Shown here: positions 8,515 through 18,210 of the stretch, one piece after another
How the letters are laid out: the number at the start of each line of letters is the position of its first letter
How positions within the stretch are numbered: position 1 is the first letter of the stretch
Assembly (NCBI RefSeq): GCF_003986935.1
Contig: NZ_RJZE01000004.1
Span: 248,001-312,000, forward strand
Length of the DNA: 64,000 bases
Direction of reading: 5' to 3'
Source of the DNA: Paraburkholderia kururiensis JCM 10599 = LMG 19447
Lineage (GTDB): Bacteria; Pseudomonadota; Gammaproteobacteria; Burkholderiales; Burkholderiaceae
Notes under the pieces: model-generated
What the model saw: only the letters and a program-made list of their open reading frames with translations
Told to the model about the DNA's origin: nothing
Database searches by the model: none
Translations under genes and position numbers: made by a program

Positions 8515-9876
8515 ATGACAAAACGCATCGTTAAAGTTGCAATGGCACTCTGCCTCGCGGGCATGGCGCTCGCCACGCAGGCGAACGACGCGCGCGCGGC
8601 GCCGGCTTCGGGCCTCGCCGCCGCGGGCACGCAGCACCCGACCCTCGATCTCACCGTGGGCGCGCAACAGACGCTCGCAGCCGGTCACGCGCTCACGCGC
8701 GTGGCGGTGGGCGATCCATCGGTGGCCGACGTGCTGATCGTGAAGGGTGCGGGCGGCGGCGTGCTGCTCGTCGGCAAGGCTGCGGGCACGACGAGCGTGA
8801 TGCTCTGGGAGCGCAACCGCGAGGCGCCCGTCACCTACACCGTGAACGTCACGACGAACGCGGCGCGCGCGCTGCTTTCGGACGACACGCCGAGCGTCAA
8901 GGTGCTGGGCGGCACGGCGCTCATCGGCGGCTCGACACCCACGCTCGAGAAGCACCAGCGCGCCGTGGTGGCGGCCAACGGCTCCATCGGCAAAGACGGC
9001 ACAGTGTTCGACACGTCGACCATCGCCACGCGCGCCGTCGTGCAGGTGGACGTGCGCGTGGTCGAGTTCAGCCGCCAGGTGTTGAAGCAGGTGGGCTTCA
9101 ACTTCTTCCGCCAGAACAACGGCTTCTCGTTCGGCACGTTTTCTCCGACTTCTTCGACAGCCGTTTCCAACAACCAGCTCTCTGTATTGCAGACGCCGAT
9201 TTCGTCCGCGTTCAACCTCGTGTTCCAGTCGGCCTCGCACGGCATCTTCTCGGACCTGAGCCTCATGGAGAGCAACAACCTCGCGCGCATTCTCGCCGAG
9301 CCCACGCTCGTCGCGCTCTCGGGCCAGAGCGCGAACTTCCTCGCGGGCGGCGAGATTCCGGTGCCGGTGCCGCAGGCGCTCGGCACCACGTCGATCGAAT
9401 ACAAGCCCTATGGCGTGGGGCTCACGCTCACGCCGACGGTGCTCTCGCCGCAGCGCATCGCGCTCAAGGTCGCGCCTGAAGCGAGCCAGCTCGATTTCGT
9501 GCACGCCGTCACGATCAACGGCATCGCGGTGCCGGCCATCACGACGCGGCGCGCCGACACCACCGTGGAACTGGGCGACGGCGAGAGCTTCGTGATTGGC
9601 GGGCTGATCGATCGCGAGACCGCGTCGAACGTGGACAAGGTGCCGGTGCTCGGCGACCTGCCCGTGATCGGCGCGTTCTTCAAGCAGCTCAACTATCAGC
9701 AGAACGACAAGGAACTGGTGATCATCGTGACGCCGCATCTCGTTTCGCCGCTCGCAAAAGGCGCGGCCTTGCCCGCGACGCCGGGCGAGCAGGCCGAACA
9801 GCGCGATGGTTCCGTGTGGCGCTCGTTCATTGGCGGCGCGTTGTCGCGCGATGCCGCGCCGGGGTTCTCGCGATGA
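8515..9876 (+). CDS. rcpA: Tad secretin RcpA/CpaC
   Basis: A 453-residue type II/IV secretion-family secretin that forms the outer-membrane channel for the Flp pilus. A signal peptide (cleaving around residues 22-29) is followed by a pilus-assembly N-domain (about 40-115, LTRVAVGDPSVADVL) and the secretin core (about 265-430) with AGGEIPVPVPQ and the conserved IALKVAPEAS and DKELVIIVTPHLVSP strands. About 120 bp separate it from cpaB. It ends at 9876, and tadZ follows after about 108 bp. Confidence 0.93.
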   Translation: MTKRIVKVAMALCLAGMALATQANDARAAPASGLAAAGTQHPTLDLTVGAQQTLAAGHALTRVAVGDPSVADVLIVKGAGGGVLLVGKAAGTTSVMLWERNREAPVTYTVNVTTNAARALLSDDTPSVKVLGGTALIGGSTPTLEKHQRAVVAANGSIGKDGTVFDTSTIATRAVVQVDVRVVEFSRQVLKQVGFNFFRQNNGFSFGTFSPTSSTAVSNNQLSVLQTPISSAFNLVFQSASHGIFSDLSLMESNNLARILAEPTLVALSGQSANFLAGGEIPVPVPQALGTTSIEYKPYGVGLTLTPTVLSPQRIALKVAPEASQLDFVHAVTINGIAVPAITTRRADTTVELGDGESFVIGGLIDRETASNVDKVPVLGDLPVIGAFFKQLNYQQNDKELVIIVTPHLVSPLAKGAALPATPGEQAEQRDGSVWRSFIGGALSRDAAPGFSR

Positions 9877-9984
9877 ACGCCCCGGCACGACGACGGCTCA
9901 CGACTCAATGGTCATGGTCGACACCATGGCCCCAGCAACCAATCACGCCGCGCACGACAACCCGGTCGCAGGGAGAAGTCCAAC

Positions 9985-11247
9985 ATGAACGCGAGAACGC
10001 AGGCTTTGACTGAGCGCGCCGTCGCCGACTATTTCGTGTTCGCGTCGCTGGCCGGCGCGCACGTGGAATGGCTGGCCGACACGCTCGTGGCAGTAGGCGC
10101 CGTGGACGCGGTCACGCTCGACCCGACGCTCCTCACGCAGCGCATCGCGGCGCTCAACCCGTCGCTCGTGTTCGTCGATTTTTCGGGCGGCCACGTGGCT
10201 GCGGCCAGTGCCGCCGTCGCGGCCGCGCGCGCTGCGTATCCCGGCTTGCAGATCGTCGCGGTGGGCTCGCTTGCCGAACCCGAAAGCGCGCTCGCCGCGC
10301 TGCGCGCCGGCGTGCGCGATTTCGTCGATCTGGCGGCGCCGGCCGACGACGCGCGTCGCATCGCACGCCAGGTGCTCGACAACCTCGTGGAGCCCGTGAG
10401 TCGCCACGGCCGGCTCGCGGTGCTGCTCGGCGCGCGCATCGGTATGGGCGTGAGCACGCTCGCCGCGAACCTCGCCGTCACGCTGGCACGACGTGACGCG
10501 GCGCTCGGCCGCCAGGCGGCGCTGCTCGATCTCGGCCTGCCCGCGGGCGACGGCACCTTGCTGCTCAATACGCGCAGCGAATTCCATTTCGTCGAGGCCG
10601 TGCGCAACGTGCGCCGCTTCGATCAGACCTTCGTGCACACGGCGCTGTCGCGCCACACGAGCGGCCTTGCGCTCACCACGCTGCCGCCGAACCTCGCGGA
10701 GATGCGCGAGGTCTCGTACGCGTCGTCGCTCGCGTTGCTCGCGCGGCTGCGCGCGTTTTTCGACCAGCAGATCGTAGATCTGGGCGGCTTCACCAACAGC
10801 GAGTTCATCGCGCAGGTCGTGCAGGCCGCCGACGAGACCTGGCTCGTATGCGACCAGGGCGTGGCGTCGATCGTCTCGGCGGTGGGCGTGCTCGATGCGC
10901 TGCGCGCCGAGGACGTGGATACGAGCGGCGTGCGGCTCGTCGTGAACCGCTTCGAGCCGCAACTCGATCTCACCGCCGCGCAGATCGCAGAGCGTCTCGA
11001 CGTGGAGCTGCTTGCCGTGCTGCCCGAGCGGCGCGTGGCGCTCGGGCAGGCGGCGAACCGCGGCCAGCTGCTGGCCGACGCTTCGCCGCGCGACCCGTAC
11101 GTGCGCGCGCTCGAACCGCTGATCGAACGGCTGGGCGGGCCTGCGGCGAGCGCGGGGCTGCCGGCCCGCGCCACGCGCGCATACCCGGCGCTCGCGGCTC
11201 TCGCGGCGCTGCGGCGTCTTCTTCCAACCTCAACGAAGCGGTCATAG
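9985..11247 (+). CDS. tadZ: TadZ/CpaE-like ATPase (pilus localisation)
   Basis: A 420-residue MinD/ParA-superfamily protein that positions the Tad machine. An N-terminal atypical receiver domain (about 15-130) is followed by the ATPase domain beginning near residue 140. The P-loop reads GARIGMGVSTLA and lacks the usual Walker A lysines, a known feature of TadZ relatives. Later stretches QQIVDLGGFTNSEF and RLVVNRFEPQ match the MinD fold. A purine-rich GGGAGAAG precedes ATG 9985. A 46-residue frame starting at 9873 in overlap with the rcpA stop does not resemble a gene. Confidence 0.88.
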   Translation: MNARTQALTERAVADYFVFASLAGAHVEWLADTLVAVGAVDAVTLDPTLLTQRIAALNPSLVFVDFSGGHVAAASAAVAAARAAYPGLQIVAVGSLAEPESALAALRAGVRDFVDLAAPADDARRIARQVLDNLVEPVSRHGRLAVLLGARIGMGVSTLAANLAVTLARRDAALGRQAALLDLGLPAGDGTLLLNTRSEFHFVEAVRNVRRFDQTFVHTALSRHTSGLALTTLPPNLAEMREVSYASSLALLARLRAFFDQQIVDLGGFTNSEFIAQVVQAADETWLVCDQGVASIVSAVGVLDALRAEDVDTSGVRLVVNRFEPQLDLTAAQIAERLDVELLAVLPERRVALGQAANRGQLLADASPRDPYVRALEPLIERLGGPAASAGLPARATRAYPALAALAALRRLLPTSTKRS

Positions 11248-11250
11248 ACG

Positions 11251-12678
11251 ATGGCAAAAGACATCGAGTTCGCCGACGACACGCCGATGTTCGCGCAGAG
11301 CCAGCAGTTCCAGGACATCAAGAACGCGGCGCACGAGCATCTTCTTACGCGCATCGAAGAGCTGGGCGCGGAGTTCGGCCGCTGGTCGCGCAACGCGATC
11401 GGTCAGTTCGTGGATCTGGAGATGGACAGCTTCGTGAGGCTGCGCCGCATCCCGATCAACGAGGCCGAGGTGCGCCAGATTGCCGAGGCGCTCACCAAGG
11501 AGCTGGCGGGCTTCGGGCCGATCGAAGACCTGCTCAACGATCCGGCCGTGGAAGACATCCTCGTGAACGGCTACAGCGACGTGTACGTGTCGCGCCACGG
11601 CATGCTCACGAAGATCCCCGTGCGCTTCGCCGACAACGCGCATCTCTTGCGCATCGTGCGGCGCATTCTCGCGCCCATCGGGCGGCGTCTCGACGAATCG
11701 AACCCGATGGTGGATGCGCGCCTGCCCGACGGCGGGCGCATCAACGTGGTGATCGAACCGCTTTCCATCGACGGCCCCGTCGTCTCCATCCGCAAGTTCC
11801 GCAAAGATCCGCTGCGCCCCGACGACCTGCTCGGCAACGGCACCTACAACGCGGAGATCGGCGCGCTGCTCGAAGCGGCGGTGGCCGCGCGCTGCAACGT
11901 GCTCGTGTCAGGCGGCACGAGTTCGGGCAAGACGTCGCTGCTCAACGCGCTCGCGTTCCACATTCCTGAGCCGGAGCGTGTGGTGACGATCGAAGATACG
12001 GCCGAACTGTCGCTCAACCATCCGCACGTGGTGCGGCTGGAGAGCCGGCCCGGCGGCTTCGACGGCACGGGTGTGGTCTCGATTCGCGACCTGCTGCGCA
12101 ACACGCTGCGCATGCGGCCGGACCGCATCATCGTGGGCGAAGTGCGCGGCGGCGAAGTGCTGGAGATGCTCCAGGCCATGAACACGGGCCACGACGGATC
12201 GATGGGCACCGTGCACGCCAGTTCGCCGCGCGAGTGCCTGTACCGCCTCGAAATGCTGGCGGGCTTCGCGGGCTTCCAGGGCACCGAGTCGAGCCTGCGC
12301 CGCCAGATCGCGAATGCCATCGACTTCATCGTGCAGATCGGGCGGCTTTCCAACGGGCGTCGCCGCATTCTGTCGGTGACAGAGGTCACCGGGCTCGCGG
12401 ACAACATCATCGCGACGCAGGAGCTTTATCGCTACGAGCCGCTCACGACGCCCGAGGGCGAAGAGGTGGACCAGTGGACGTCGCTCGGCATCCATCCGCA
12501 TTCGCCGAAGCTCGCGCGCTTCCGCCAGACGCTGGGGGCGGGTGGTGGGTACGGTGGCAGCTATGGTGGCAACTACGGCGGTGAGCCTGGCGGCTTCGGT
12601 AGCGACTTCGGCGGCGGGGCGGGTGGCGGCTTTGGCGGAGGGTTCGGCGGAGGACGCGGCGGAGGCTCGCGTGGCTAG
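11251..12678 (+). CDS. tadA: TadA/CpaF secretion ATPase
   Basis: A 475-residue hexameric ATPase of the VirB11/PilT class that powers Flp pilus assembly at the inner membrane. The N-terminal domain contains GFGPIEDLL and VEDILVNG. The Walker A motif GGTSSGKT is at about 221-228, the Asp box and Walker B (IIVGEVRG) are near 290-300, and a His box follows (GHDGSMGTVHA). The C-terminus is extended by a Gly/Tyr/Phe-rich tail of about 45 residues that the family normally lacks. It starts 3 bp after tadZ, and tadB begins inside its last codons. Confidence 0.95.
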   Translation: MAKDIEFADDTPMFAQSQQFQDIKNAAHEHLLTRIEELGAEFGRWSRNAIGQFVDLEMDSFVRLRRIPINEAEVRQIAEALTKELAGFGPIEDLLNDPAVEDILVNGYSDVYVSRHGMLTKIPVRFADNAHLLRIVRRILAPIGRRLDESNPMVDARLPDGGRINVVIEPLSIDGPVVSIRKFRKDPLRPDDLLGNGTYNAEIGALLEAAVAARCNVLVSGGTSSGKTSLLNALAFHIPEPERVVTIEDTAELSLNHPHVVRLESRPGGFDGTGVVSIRDLLRNTLRMRPDRIIVGEVRGGEVLEMLQAMNTGHDGSMGTVHASSPRECLYRLEMLAGFAGFQGTESSLRRQIANAIDFIVQIGRLSNGRRRILSVTEVTGLADNIIATQELYRYEPLTTPEGEEVDQWTSLGIHPHSPKLARFRQTLGAGGGYGGSYGGNYGGEPGGFGSDFGGGAGGGFGGGFGGGRGGGSRG

Positions 12679-13765
12679 CGCCGTCGCGCTATTGATCGCG
12701 GCCTTCGCGTTGCTCTGCGCGGCGGCGGCGCTGTTGCTCTGGCGCAGCGGCGCGCAGCGCAGCGACCGCGCGGCGGCCGCGCGTTTCGTGGAGAGCCGTG
12801 TGGCGTCGGCGGCGCAGGGGGCGGCGCTTGCCGGGCAGGGGCTGCACGCCGCACAGGCTGGGCTCGCTGCACAGGCGGCTCCCTACTCGGCCCATGCCGC
12901 CCACGCAAGCCAGGCGGCCCGCCCGGCGCCGAGATTTACGGCGGCAGCCCAGACGCTCATGAGCGCAACCCCTGGCCGCGGCGCGCCGCTCGTCGCGCAC
13001 GTCCAGTACTGGAAGGCGCGTGTCATCACCGCGATCGACAACACGTTGCGCCGCGCCGGCATCGGCAATGCGCGCATGCCGTTGCTCTGCGTGTCACTCG
13101 GCACGCTGGCGCTCGCGATATGGGCGTTTGCGCGCGGCGGCGTGTGGGGCGTGCTGGCCACGCTCGCATTCGTTTCGGCCGGGCTCGGCTTCGTCGTGTC
13201 GCGGCGGGCGTACCGGCGGCGCGAAAAAATCGTGCGGCAGCTGCCGTCGTTTCTGGATGGCATCGTGCGGCTCATCGTGCTCGGCAACAGCGTGCCGGCC
13301 GCGTTCCAGGCAGCGCTGCAAACCACCGAGGCACCGCTGCGCGAGTGCCTCGACCACGTCTCGCGCCTCTTGCGCAGCGGCGTGGAGATAGACCGCGCGC
13401 TCTATCACGTGGCCGGCGTGTACGGCACGCGCGAACTGGAACTGGTGGGCGCCGTGCTGCGCCTCTCGGTCAAATACGGCGGACGCGCGGACGTCATGCT
13501 CGATCGCATGGCGACCTTCATGCGCGACCTCGAACAGGCGGGCCGCGAGCTTGCCGCGATGTCGGCGGAGACGCGGCTTTCGGCCTGCGTGCTGGCGTTG
13601 CTGCCGCTGGCCATCGGCGGCTTTCTCGTGCTCACGAACCCGAAGTACTTCGGCACGATGTGGTACGACGAGGCGGGGCGGCGGCTCGTGTTCGTCGCGT
13701 TCGGGCTGCAGGCCTTCGGCGCGTGGATGCTGTACCGGCTCACGCGCCTGCGGAGCGGCACATGA
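12671..13765 (+). CDS. tadB: TadB inner-membrane assembly protein (type II secretion F family)
   Basis: A 364-residue polytopic platform protein that works with TadA and TadC. I choose GTG 12671, which overlaps the tadA stop by 8 bp and puts a hydrophobic helix at residues 3-22; longer in-frame starts lie wholly inside tadA. After the first helix comes an unusually long Ala/Gln/His-rich linker (about 25-105), then two helices near 125-175, the T2SSF domain with FLDGIVRLIVLGNSVPAAF, and two C-terminal helices. The TadB length and domain order are normal apart from the linker. Confidence 0.9.
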   Translation: MASAVALLIAAFALLCAAAALLLWRSGAQRSDRAAAARFVESRVASAAQGAALAGQGLHAAQAGLAAQAAPYSAHAAHASQAARPAPRFTAAAQTLMSATPGRGAPLVAHVQYWKARVITAIDNTLRRAGIGNARMPLLCVSLGTLALAIWAFARGGVWGVLATLAFVSAGLGFVVSRRAYRRREKIVRQLPSFLDGIVRLIVLGNSVPAAFQAALQTTEAPLRECLDHVSRLLRSGVEIDRALYHVAGVYGTRELELVGAVLRLSVKYGGRADVMLDRMATFMRDLEQAGRELAAMSAETRLSACVLALLPLAIGGFLVLTNPKYFGTMWYDEAGRRLVFVAFGLQAFGAWMLYRLTRLRSGT

Positions 13766-13775
13766 GGAGCGGCAC

Positions 13776-14954
13776 ATGAACGCCGGGTCGCTGTTCACCG
13801 CCGCGCTGGTGCTGGGCGCGCTTGGCTGCGCGCTGCTCGCGGCGCATGCGCTGGTGCGGCTCGCGGGCACAAGGCGCAGCGCGCGCACGCTCGCAATGGC
13901 GCTCGAGGCGCGGGCCGCGGCTGCGGCGATGGCGTCTTCTTCTGTTGCTGCCCAGGCGGCGGCGCGCATGCGTCCGGCTGGCGCGGTGGGTACCGCGGCG
14001 AGTTCGGCTGCAGGTGCCAGTCCGGGCGCAGCGGCGCGCGCAAGCGCCGCTGCAGCCGCGGGCGTGAACGGCATGGCGGGCATGACAGGTTCTGCCGCGC
14101 AGGCCGCAAGTCGAACGGCGGGCGGCGCCGGCAAACGCCCACAGCCGCGCGGCCTCGCCGCATGGGTGGACCGCATGGCCGACGCGGGCGTGCGCTGGCT
14201 CGATACGCCGTTCGGCCGCCAGGCCGTGGCCGACGAAGAGCGGCGTCTGCTCGAACAATGCGGCTTCGTGGACGCCCGCTCGCGCGGGCTTTTCCTGATG
14301 GCGCGCCTGGCGTCGGCGATTGCAGTTGCGACGTTCGCCGTCTGGTTCATGCACGGCGGCGTGGCCGCGTTCGACTGGATGGGCAGCGGCGTGATGCGGC
14401 TCTTCGTGCCGGCGGCGGGGCTCGTGCTCGGCTTCATGGTGCCGAAGGTCTACGTGCAGCGGCGTGCAGCCGGGCGCCGGCGCGCCGTGGTGGACGAGCT
14501 ACCCATGCTGGTCGATCTGCTGCGCCTGCTGCAGGGCGTGGGCCTTTCACTCGACCAGAGCCTCCAGGTGCTCGTCAACGAATTTCGCGGCGTGCTGCCG
14601 GTGCTCGCGGGCGAACTCGAAATCGCGCAGCGTCAGTTCACGGCGGGCCGCACGCGCGAGCAGTCGCTGCAGCGGCTCGCATCGAGCTACGACAACGAGG
14701 ACCTGCGCGCCGTCGTGCGGCTTCTGATCCAGGTGGACCGGCACGGCGGCGCCGTGCAGGAACCGCTTCGGCAGTTCGGCGACCGCCTGCGCGAAGTGCG
14801 GCGCGCGATGCTGCGCGAGCGCATCGGCCGGCTCACCGTGAAGATGACCGCGGTGATGATCCTCACGCTGCTGCCCGCGCTGCTGATCGTCACCGCAGGG
14901 CCGGGTGTGCTCTCCGTTACGCACTCGCTGGCGTCAGTGCACCCGCACCGGTAG
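13776..14954 (+). CDS. tadC: TadC inner-membrane assembly protein (type II secretion F family)
   Basis: A 392-residue second platform protein of the Tad machine. ATG 13776 lies 10 bp after the tadB stop; an ATG at 13762 overlapping that stop is out of frame. It has one N-terminal helix (about 5-27), a long Ala/Gly/Ser low-complexity linker (about 38-125), two central helices (about 170-220) and the T2SSF domain with VDLLRLLQGVGLSLDQSLQ, then C-terminal helices. Like TadB it carries an extended Ala-rich linker not needed by the family. Confidence 0.9.
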   Translation: MNAGSLFTAALVLGALGCALLAAHALVRLAGTRRSARTLAMALEARAAAAAMASSSVAAQAAARMRPAGAVGTAASSAAGASPGAAARASAAAAAGVNGMAGMTGSAAQAASRTAGGAGKRPQPRGLAAWVDRMADAGVRWLDTPFGRQAVADEERRLLEQCGFVDARSRGLFLMARLASAIAVATFAVWFMHGGVAAFDWMGSGVMRLFVPAAGLVLGFMVPKVYVQRRAAGRRRAVVDELPMLVDLLRLLQGVGLSLDQSLQVLVNEFRGVLPVLAGELEIAQRQFTAGRTREQSLQRLASSYDNEDLRAVVRLLIQVDRHGGAVQEPLRQFGDRLREVRRAMLRERIGRLTVKMTAVMILTLLPALLIVTAGPGVLSVTHSLASVHPHR

Positions 14955-15034
14955 CACTGCGCACGAGGGCACGGGGATCGCACATGGAAATGAACGGGAA
15001 GGAACAAGGGGAACCGCGCCATGAAGGAAGCGTC

Positions 15035-15937
15035 ATGAACCACGTCAGCGAGACGCTGCGCCGTACGCTCGCGCTGGCCGCCGTTGCACTGCTGGGCGCC
15101 TGCGCGTTCAAGGAGCAGGGCTACGGCGTGGGCGCGCAGGCCGAACGGGAGGCGAAGCTGCAGCAGGCGAGCCAGGCCGCGTCCGATAAGCCCGACACGC
15201 CCGGCATGTACCTGGGCCTCATCGACCGGATGCAGGCGCAGGGGCTCTATTACGCGTCGCTCGCACACATCGACGCCTACGAGAAGCAGTACGGCGCGTC
15301 GCCCGAGTCGATCCTGCTGCGCGCCGATGCGTTGCGTGCCACGGGTCAGCCGGCGGCAAGCGCGGACGCCTACCGGCAACTGCTCGCCACGCCGCTTGCG
15401 GCGCGCGGGCATCGCGGACTGGGTTTGCTGGCGGGCGGGGCGGGCGACTTCACGCGTGCGGCCACGGAGCTTCAGGAGGCGGTGCGCCTTGCGCCCACGG
15501 ATGCGTCCACGCTTTCCGATCTCGGCTATGCGCTGCTGCGCAGCGGCGACGTAACGGGCGCGCGCGTGCCGTTGATGAAGGCCGCGGAACTCGATCAGCA
15601 CAATCCGAAGATTGTGAGCAACGTGGTGCTGTTTCTCGTCGCGGATGGACAGAACGCCGAAGCGCAGGCCGTGATGAAGCAGCAGAACATCGCGCCCGAG
15701 GTGCGCGCGGCGATCCGCAGCGACGCCGCGAAGGTCGCGCAGGCGAGCCGGCTGCGCCAGCGCGCCGCGGCACGTGCGCATCTGTCGGAGACGGGCAGTG
15801 CAGGCCGTGCGGACACGGGCAGTATCGAACGACCGGCTGTTGGCGAGACCATGCCGATGGCGAGCATGCAGATGGGCCAGTCGGGCCAGTCGGGCATCGA
15901 GGTATCGCCGCGGCTCTTGCAGCGCTTCTCGCAATAG
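15035..15937 (+). CDS. tadD: TadD-like TPR lipoprotein
   Basis: A 300-residue lipoprotein with lipobox LLGAC and tetratricopeptide repeats (about 55-240) such as LADALRATG and DLGYALLRSGD. TadD proteins act as pilotins or assembly factors for the Tad secretin. I choose ATG 15035, after a GAAGGAAG ribosome-binding site, because it puts a standard lipoprotein signal at the N-terminus; an in-frame ATG at 14984 adds 17 residues. The C-terminal 60 residues are Ala/Arg/Met-rich and probably disordered. Gene order after tadC is as expected. Confidence 0.88.
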   Translation: MNHVSETLRRTLALAAVALLGACAFKEQGYGVGAQAEREAKLQQASQAASDKPDTPGMYLGLIDRMQAQGLYYASLAHIDAYEKQYGASPESILLRADALRATGQPAASADAYRQLLATPLAARGHRGLGLLAGGAGDFTRAATELQEAVRLAPTDASTLSDLGYALLRSGDVTGARVPLMKAAELDQHNPKIVSNVVLFLVADGQNAEAQAVMKQQNIAPEVRAAIRSDAAKVAQASRLRQRAAARAHLSETGSAGRADTGSIERPAVGETMPMASMQMGQSGQSGIEVSPRLLQRFSQ

Positions 15938-15980
15938 CGAAGGCATGCGGCGGGGAAAGAACGAAGGCAGGGAGGAAAAC

Positions 15981-16382
15981 ATGAAGACCACTGATCGGCG
16001 CGCGCATGGGGCGGCTGGTGTGCCGCGCTCCTGGGCGTCGGCGCTTTTTGCGTCTGCGTTCGCTTTTGCGTTCGCGCCGTGGCTCGTCGTCGGTACGGCT
16101 CAGGCCCAGGAGAGCCCCCGTGTTGCCGAGGCGCAGGCGCCGGCCGCCATCAAGGCCAGCGAAATCGGCCACGCCGCCGCGGCCTGGCTCGCACTCCAGC
16201 GCAGCAACGCCGCGGCCGCGCCCGCGCAACCCACGCTCGGCGCCGAAGCGACGCTGGCTTACCAGCGCTATCTCGAATCGTTCAAGTCGAAGATACCGGA
16301 ACGCTTCGACTCGTCGATGGGCCAGGGCGGCAACGGCGCAGGCGTGCTCGTGGGGTACGGCGGCACGCCGCCGTCGAACTGA
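15981..16382 (+). CDS. DUF3613 domain exported protein of the tad locus
   Basis: A 133-residue protein with a long N-terminal signal peptide (about 1-43, ending TAQAQ). The mature region has the DUF3613-like stretch AAAWLALQRSNAAAA...YQRYLESFKSKIPERF and a Gly-rich end. The function of DUF3613 is unknown, but in Burkholderiales it is found within tad loci, so a periplasmic role in pilus assembly is inferred. ATG 15981 follows a GGGAGGAAAA ribosome-binding site. The family assignment is from memory of the motif. Confidence 0.75.
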   Translation: MKTTDRRAHGAAGVPRSWASALFASAFAFAFAPWLVVGTAQAQESPRVAEAQAPAAIKASEIGHAAAAWLALQRSNAAAAPAQPTLGAEATLAYQRYLESFKSKIPERFDSSMGQGGNGAGVLVGYGGTPPSN

Positions 16383-16383
16383 C

Positions 16384-18201
16384 ATGCTCACTGGCTGCAT
16401 TCGTCGTCGTGTCCCTTCCGGCGTCCGTCGTCGGGCCGCTCTGCGCGCGCCTCGCCGCGGGCCGCGGAAACAACGACAACGCGGCTCGGTCGCGATCCTC
16501 GGCCTTGCGTGGATGCTCGTGGCGGTAGCGGCGCTCGGCGCCATCGACGTGGGCAACGTCTACTTCGCCCGACGCACGTTGCAGCGCGTCGCGGACATGG
16601 CCGCCATCGCGGGCGCGCAGACGATGTCGGGCGCAACGGGATGCGCGGGCGCCACGGCTTCGGCGCAAGCGAACGCCACCCAGGTGAACGGCCTGCCGTC
16701 CACGGGCACCATCACGGTGACCTGCGGGCGCTGGGATCCGTCGTCGAACACGTTGCAGCCGTACTTCGGCACCATGGGCGCACCGCTCAACGCCGTGCAG
16801 GTGACGGTGGCGCGCCAGGTGCCGTACTTCTTCGTCGGGCCTGCGCGCGAGGTGCAGGCCACTGCCATCGCGCAATCCACCAACATCGGCACGTTCTCGC
16901 TCACCACTACGCTCGCGACGCTCCAGGGCGGCCTGCTGAACAGCTTGCTGGGCGCCTTGCTCGGCACGAGCCTCAATCTCGACGTTGCCTCGTACCAGGC
17001 GCTCGCCTCCGCGCAGATCAAGCTGGGCGATCTCGCAGCCGCCGTGGGCGCCGCTTCGGTGAGCGAGCTGCTCGCCACGCAGATCCAGGTGCGCGATCTC
17101 GCCCGCGCCATGGTGACTGCGCTCGCGGCCAGCAACGTGGCGAGCGCCAGTGCCACGAGCGCGCTTGGCTCGCTCGCTGCGTCGATTCCTTCGGGACCGT
17201 CGATCAACATCGGCAGCAGCGCGGGCGCGGGCAATCCGCTGCTGGCCGTGGGGCTCGCGGATGCGCAGTCCGCCGCGTCGGCCACCGTCAATCCGCTCGA
17301 CATGCTGCTCGTGGCCGCCGAGATCGCCAACGGCCAATCCACCATCAATCTGGGCGCGGCACTGAACCTTGGGCCGCTCGCCAACGTCACGGCGCAGGCC
17401 CGCATCCTGGAGCCGCCCGTGATCGCGGTGGGCGAGGCGGGACAGGACGCCGCCGGCAACTGGCGCACCACGGCGCATTCGGCCGAGGTGCGGCTCTATC
17501 TCGACGTGAGCCTGCTCAACATCGATCTCGGGCTCGTCAATCTGACGGCGCTGAATTTGCCCGTCTACCTCGAAACGGGCGGCACCGGCAACGCGCGGCT
17601 GGAAAGCACGCGCTGCACGGCGTCGCGGGCCACGAGCCAGAGCACGATCGGCGTGCAGCCCGGCGTGCTGGGCGTGTGCGTGGGCGGCAACGCCGCCGCG
17701 AACTTCACGAACTACAGCCAGCCGTCCAGCTGCACGCAGCCTGCCGCCGTGACGACGCTGACGGTGGGCATCCCGCCCGCGGCTCTGAGCGTGACCGTCA
17801 ACGTCGGCGACCCGACCAACAAGACGGGGCTGCAGCTTCAGCTTGCCCCATCGACCACGGGTTACACCTCGCTCAACTTCAACGGCGTGGTCGGCGACAG
17901 CGACGACTACCAGTCCGTCAATTCGAACGCACTGGGCAGCGCGGCGGGCGGCCTGCTGACGCAACTGGCCACGCAACTGCCGAATTCGATCTACGCGACG
18001 CTCAACGGCGTGAACGTCACGTCCGTGGTCGGCGTCGTGCTCGCGCCGCTGCTCGACCTGCTTGTCAAGGCGCTCGCGCCTGTTCTGGATTCGCTCGACG
18101 TGCTGCTCGTGCCGCTGCTGCAACTGCTCGGCGTGCAGCTCGGCGTCGCCACCGTGCACGACAGCGGTCTGTCGTGCGGCGAGGCTCAACTGGTTTATTG
18201 A
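16384..18201 (+). CDS. tadG: TadG-like pilus assembly protein
   Basis: A 605-residue protein of the TadG type. ATG 16384 begins one base after the DUF3613 stop. A basic N-terminus (about 1-32) leads to RGSVAILGLAWMLVAVAALGAIDVGN, the single hydrophobic helix of the TadG/Flp_N region, followed by a large periplasmic domain with many Ala/Ser/Asn residues and several cysteines, and a hydrophobic C-terminal segment (about 540-590). TadG proteins are thought to anchor or stabilise the pilus. Unlike TadE there is no Glu5 pseudopilin motif. It is the last structural gene before the regulator. Confidence 0.82.
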   Translation: MLTGCIRRRVPSGVRRRAALRAPRRGPRKQRQRGSVAILGLAWMLVAVAALGAIDVGNVYFARRTLQRVADMAAIAGAQTMSGATGCAGATASAQANATQVNGLPSTGTITVTCGRWDPSSNTLQPYFGTMGAPLNAVQVTVARQVPYFFVGPAREVQATAIAQSTNIGTFSLTTTLATLQGGLLNSLLGALLGTSLNLDVASYQALASAQIKLGDLAAAVGAASVSELLATQIQVRDLARAMVTALAASNVASASATSALGSLAASIPSGPSINIGSSAGAGNPLLAVGLADAQSAASATVNPLDMLLVAAEIANGQSTINLGAALNLGPLANVTAQARILEPPVIAVGEAGQDAAGNWRTTAHSAEVRLYLDVSLLNIDLGLVNLTALNLPVYLETGGTGNARLESTRCTASRATSQSTIGVQPGVLGVCVGGNAAANFTNYSQPSSCTQPAAVTTLTVGIPPAALSVTVNVGDPTNKTGLQLQLAPSTTGYTSLNFNGVVGDSDDYQSVNSNALGSAAGGLLTQLATQLPNSIYATLNGVNVTSVVGVVLAPLLDLLVKALAPVLDSLDVLLVPLLQLLGVQLGVATVHDSGLSCGEAQLVY

Positions 18202-18210
18202 CACCCACCC

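Noticed and set aside
9873..10013. 46-codon frame overlapping the rcpA stop by ATGA
   Set aside because: The translation has no recognisable features and overlaps the start of tadZ, which has a better ribosome-binding site.
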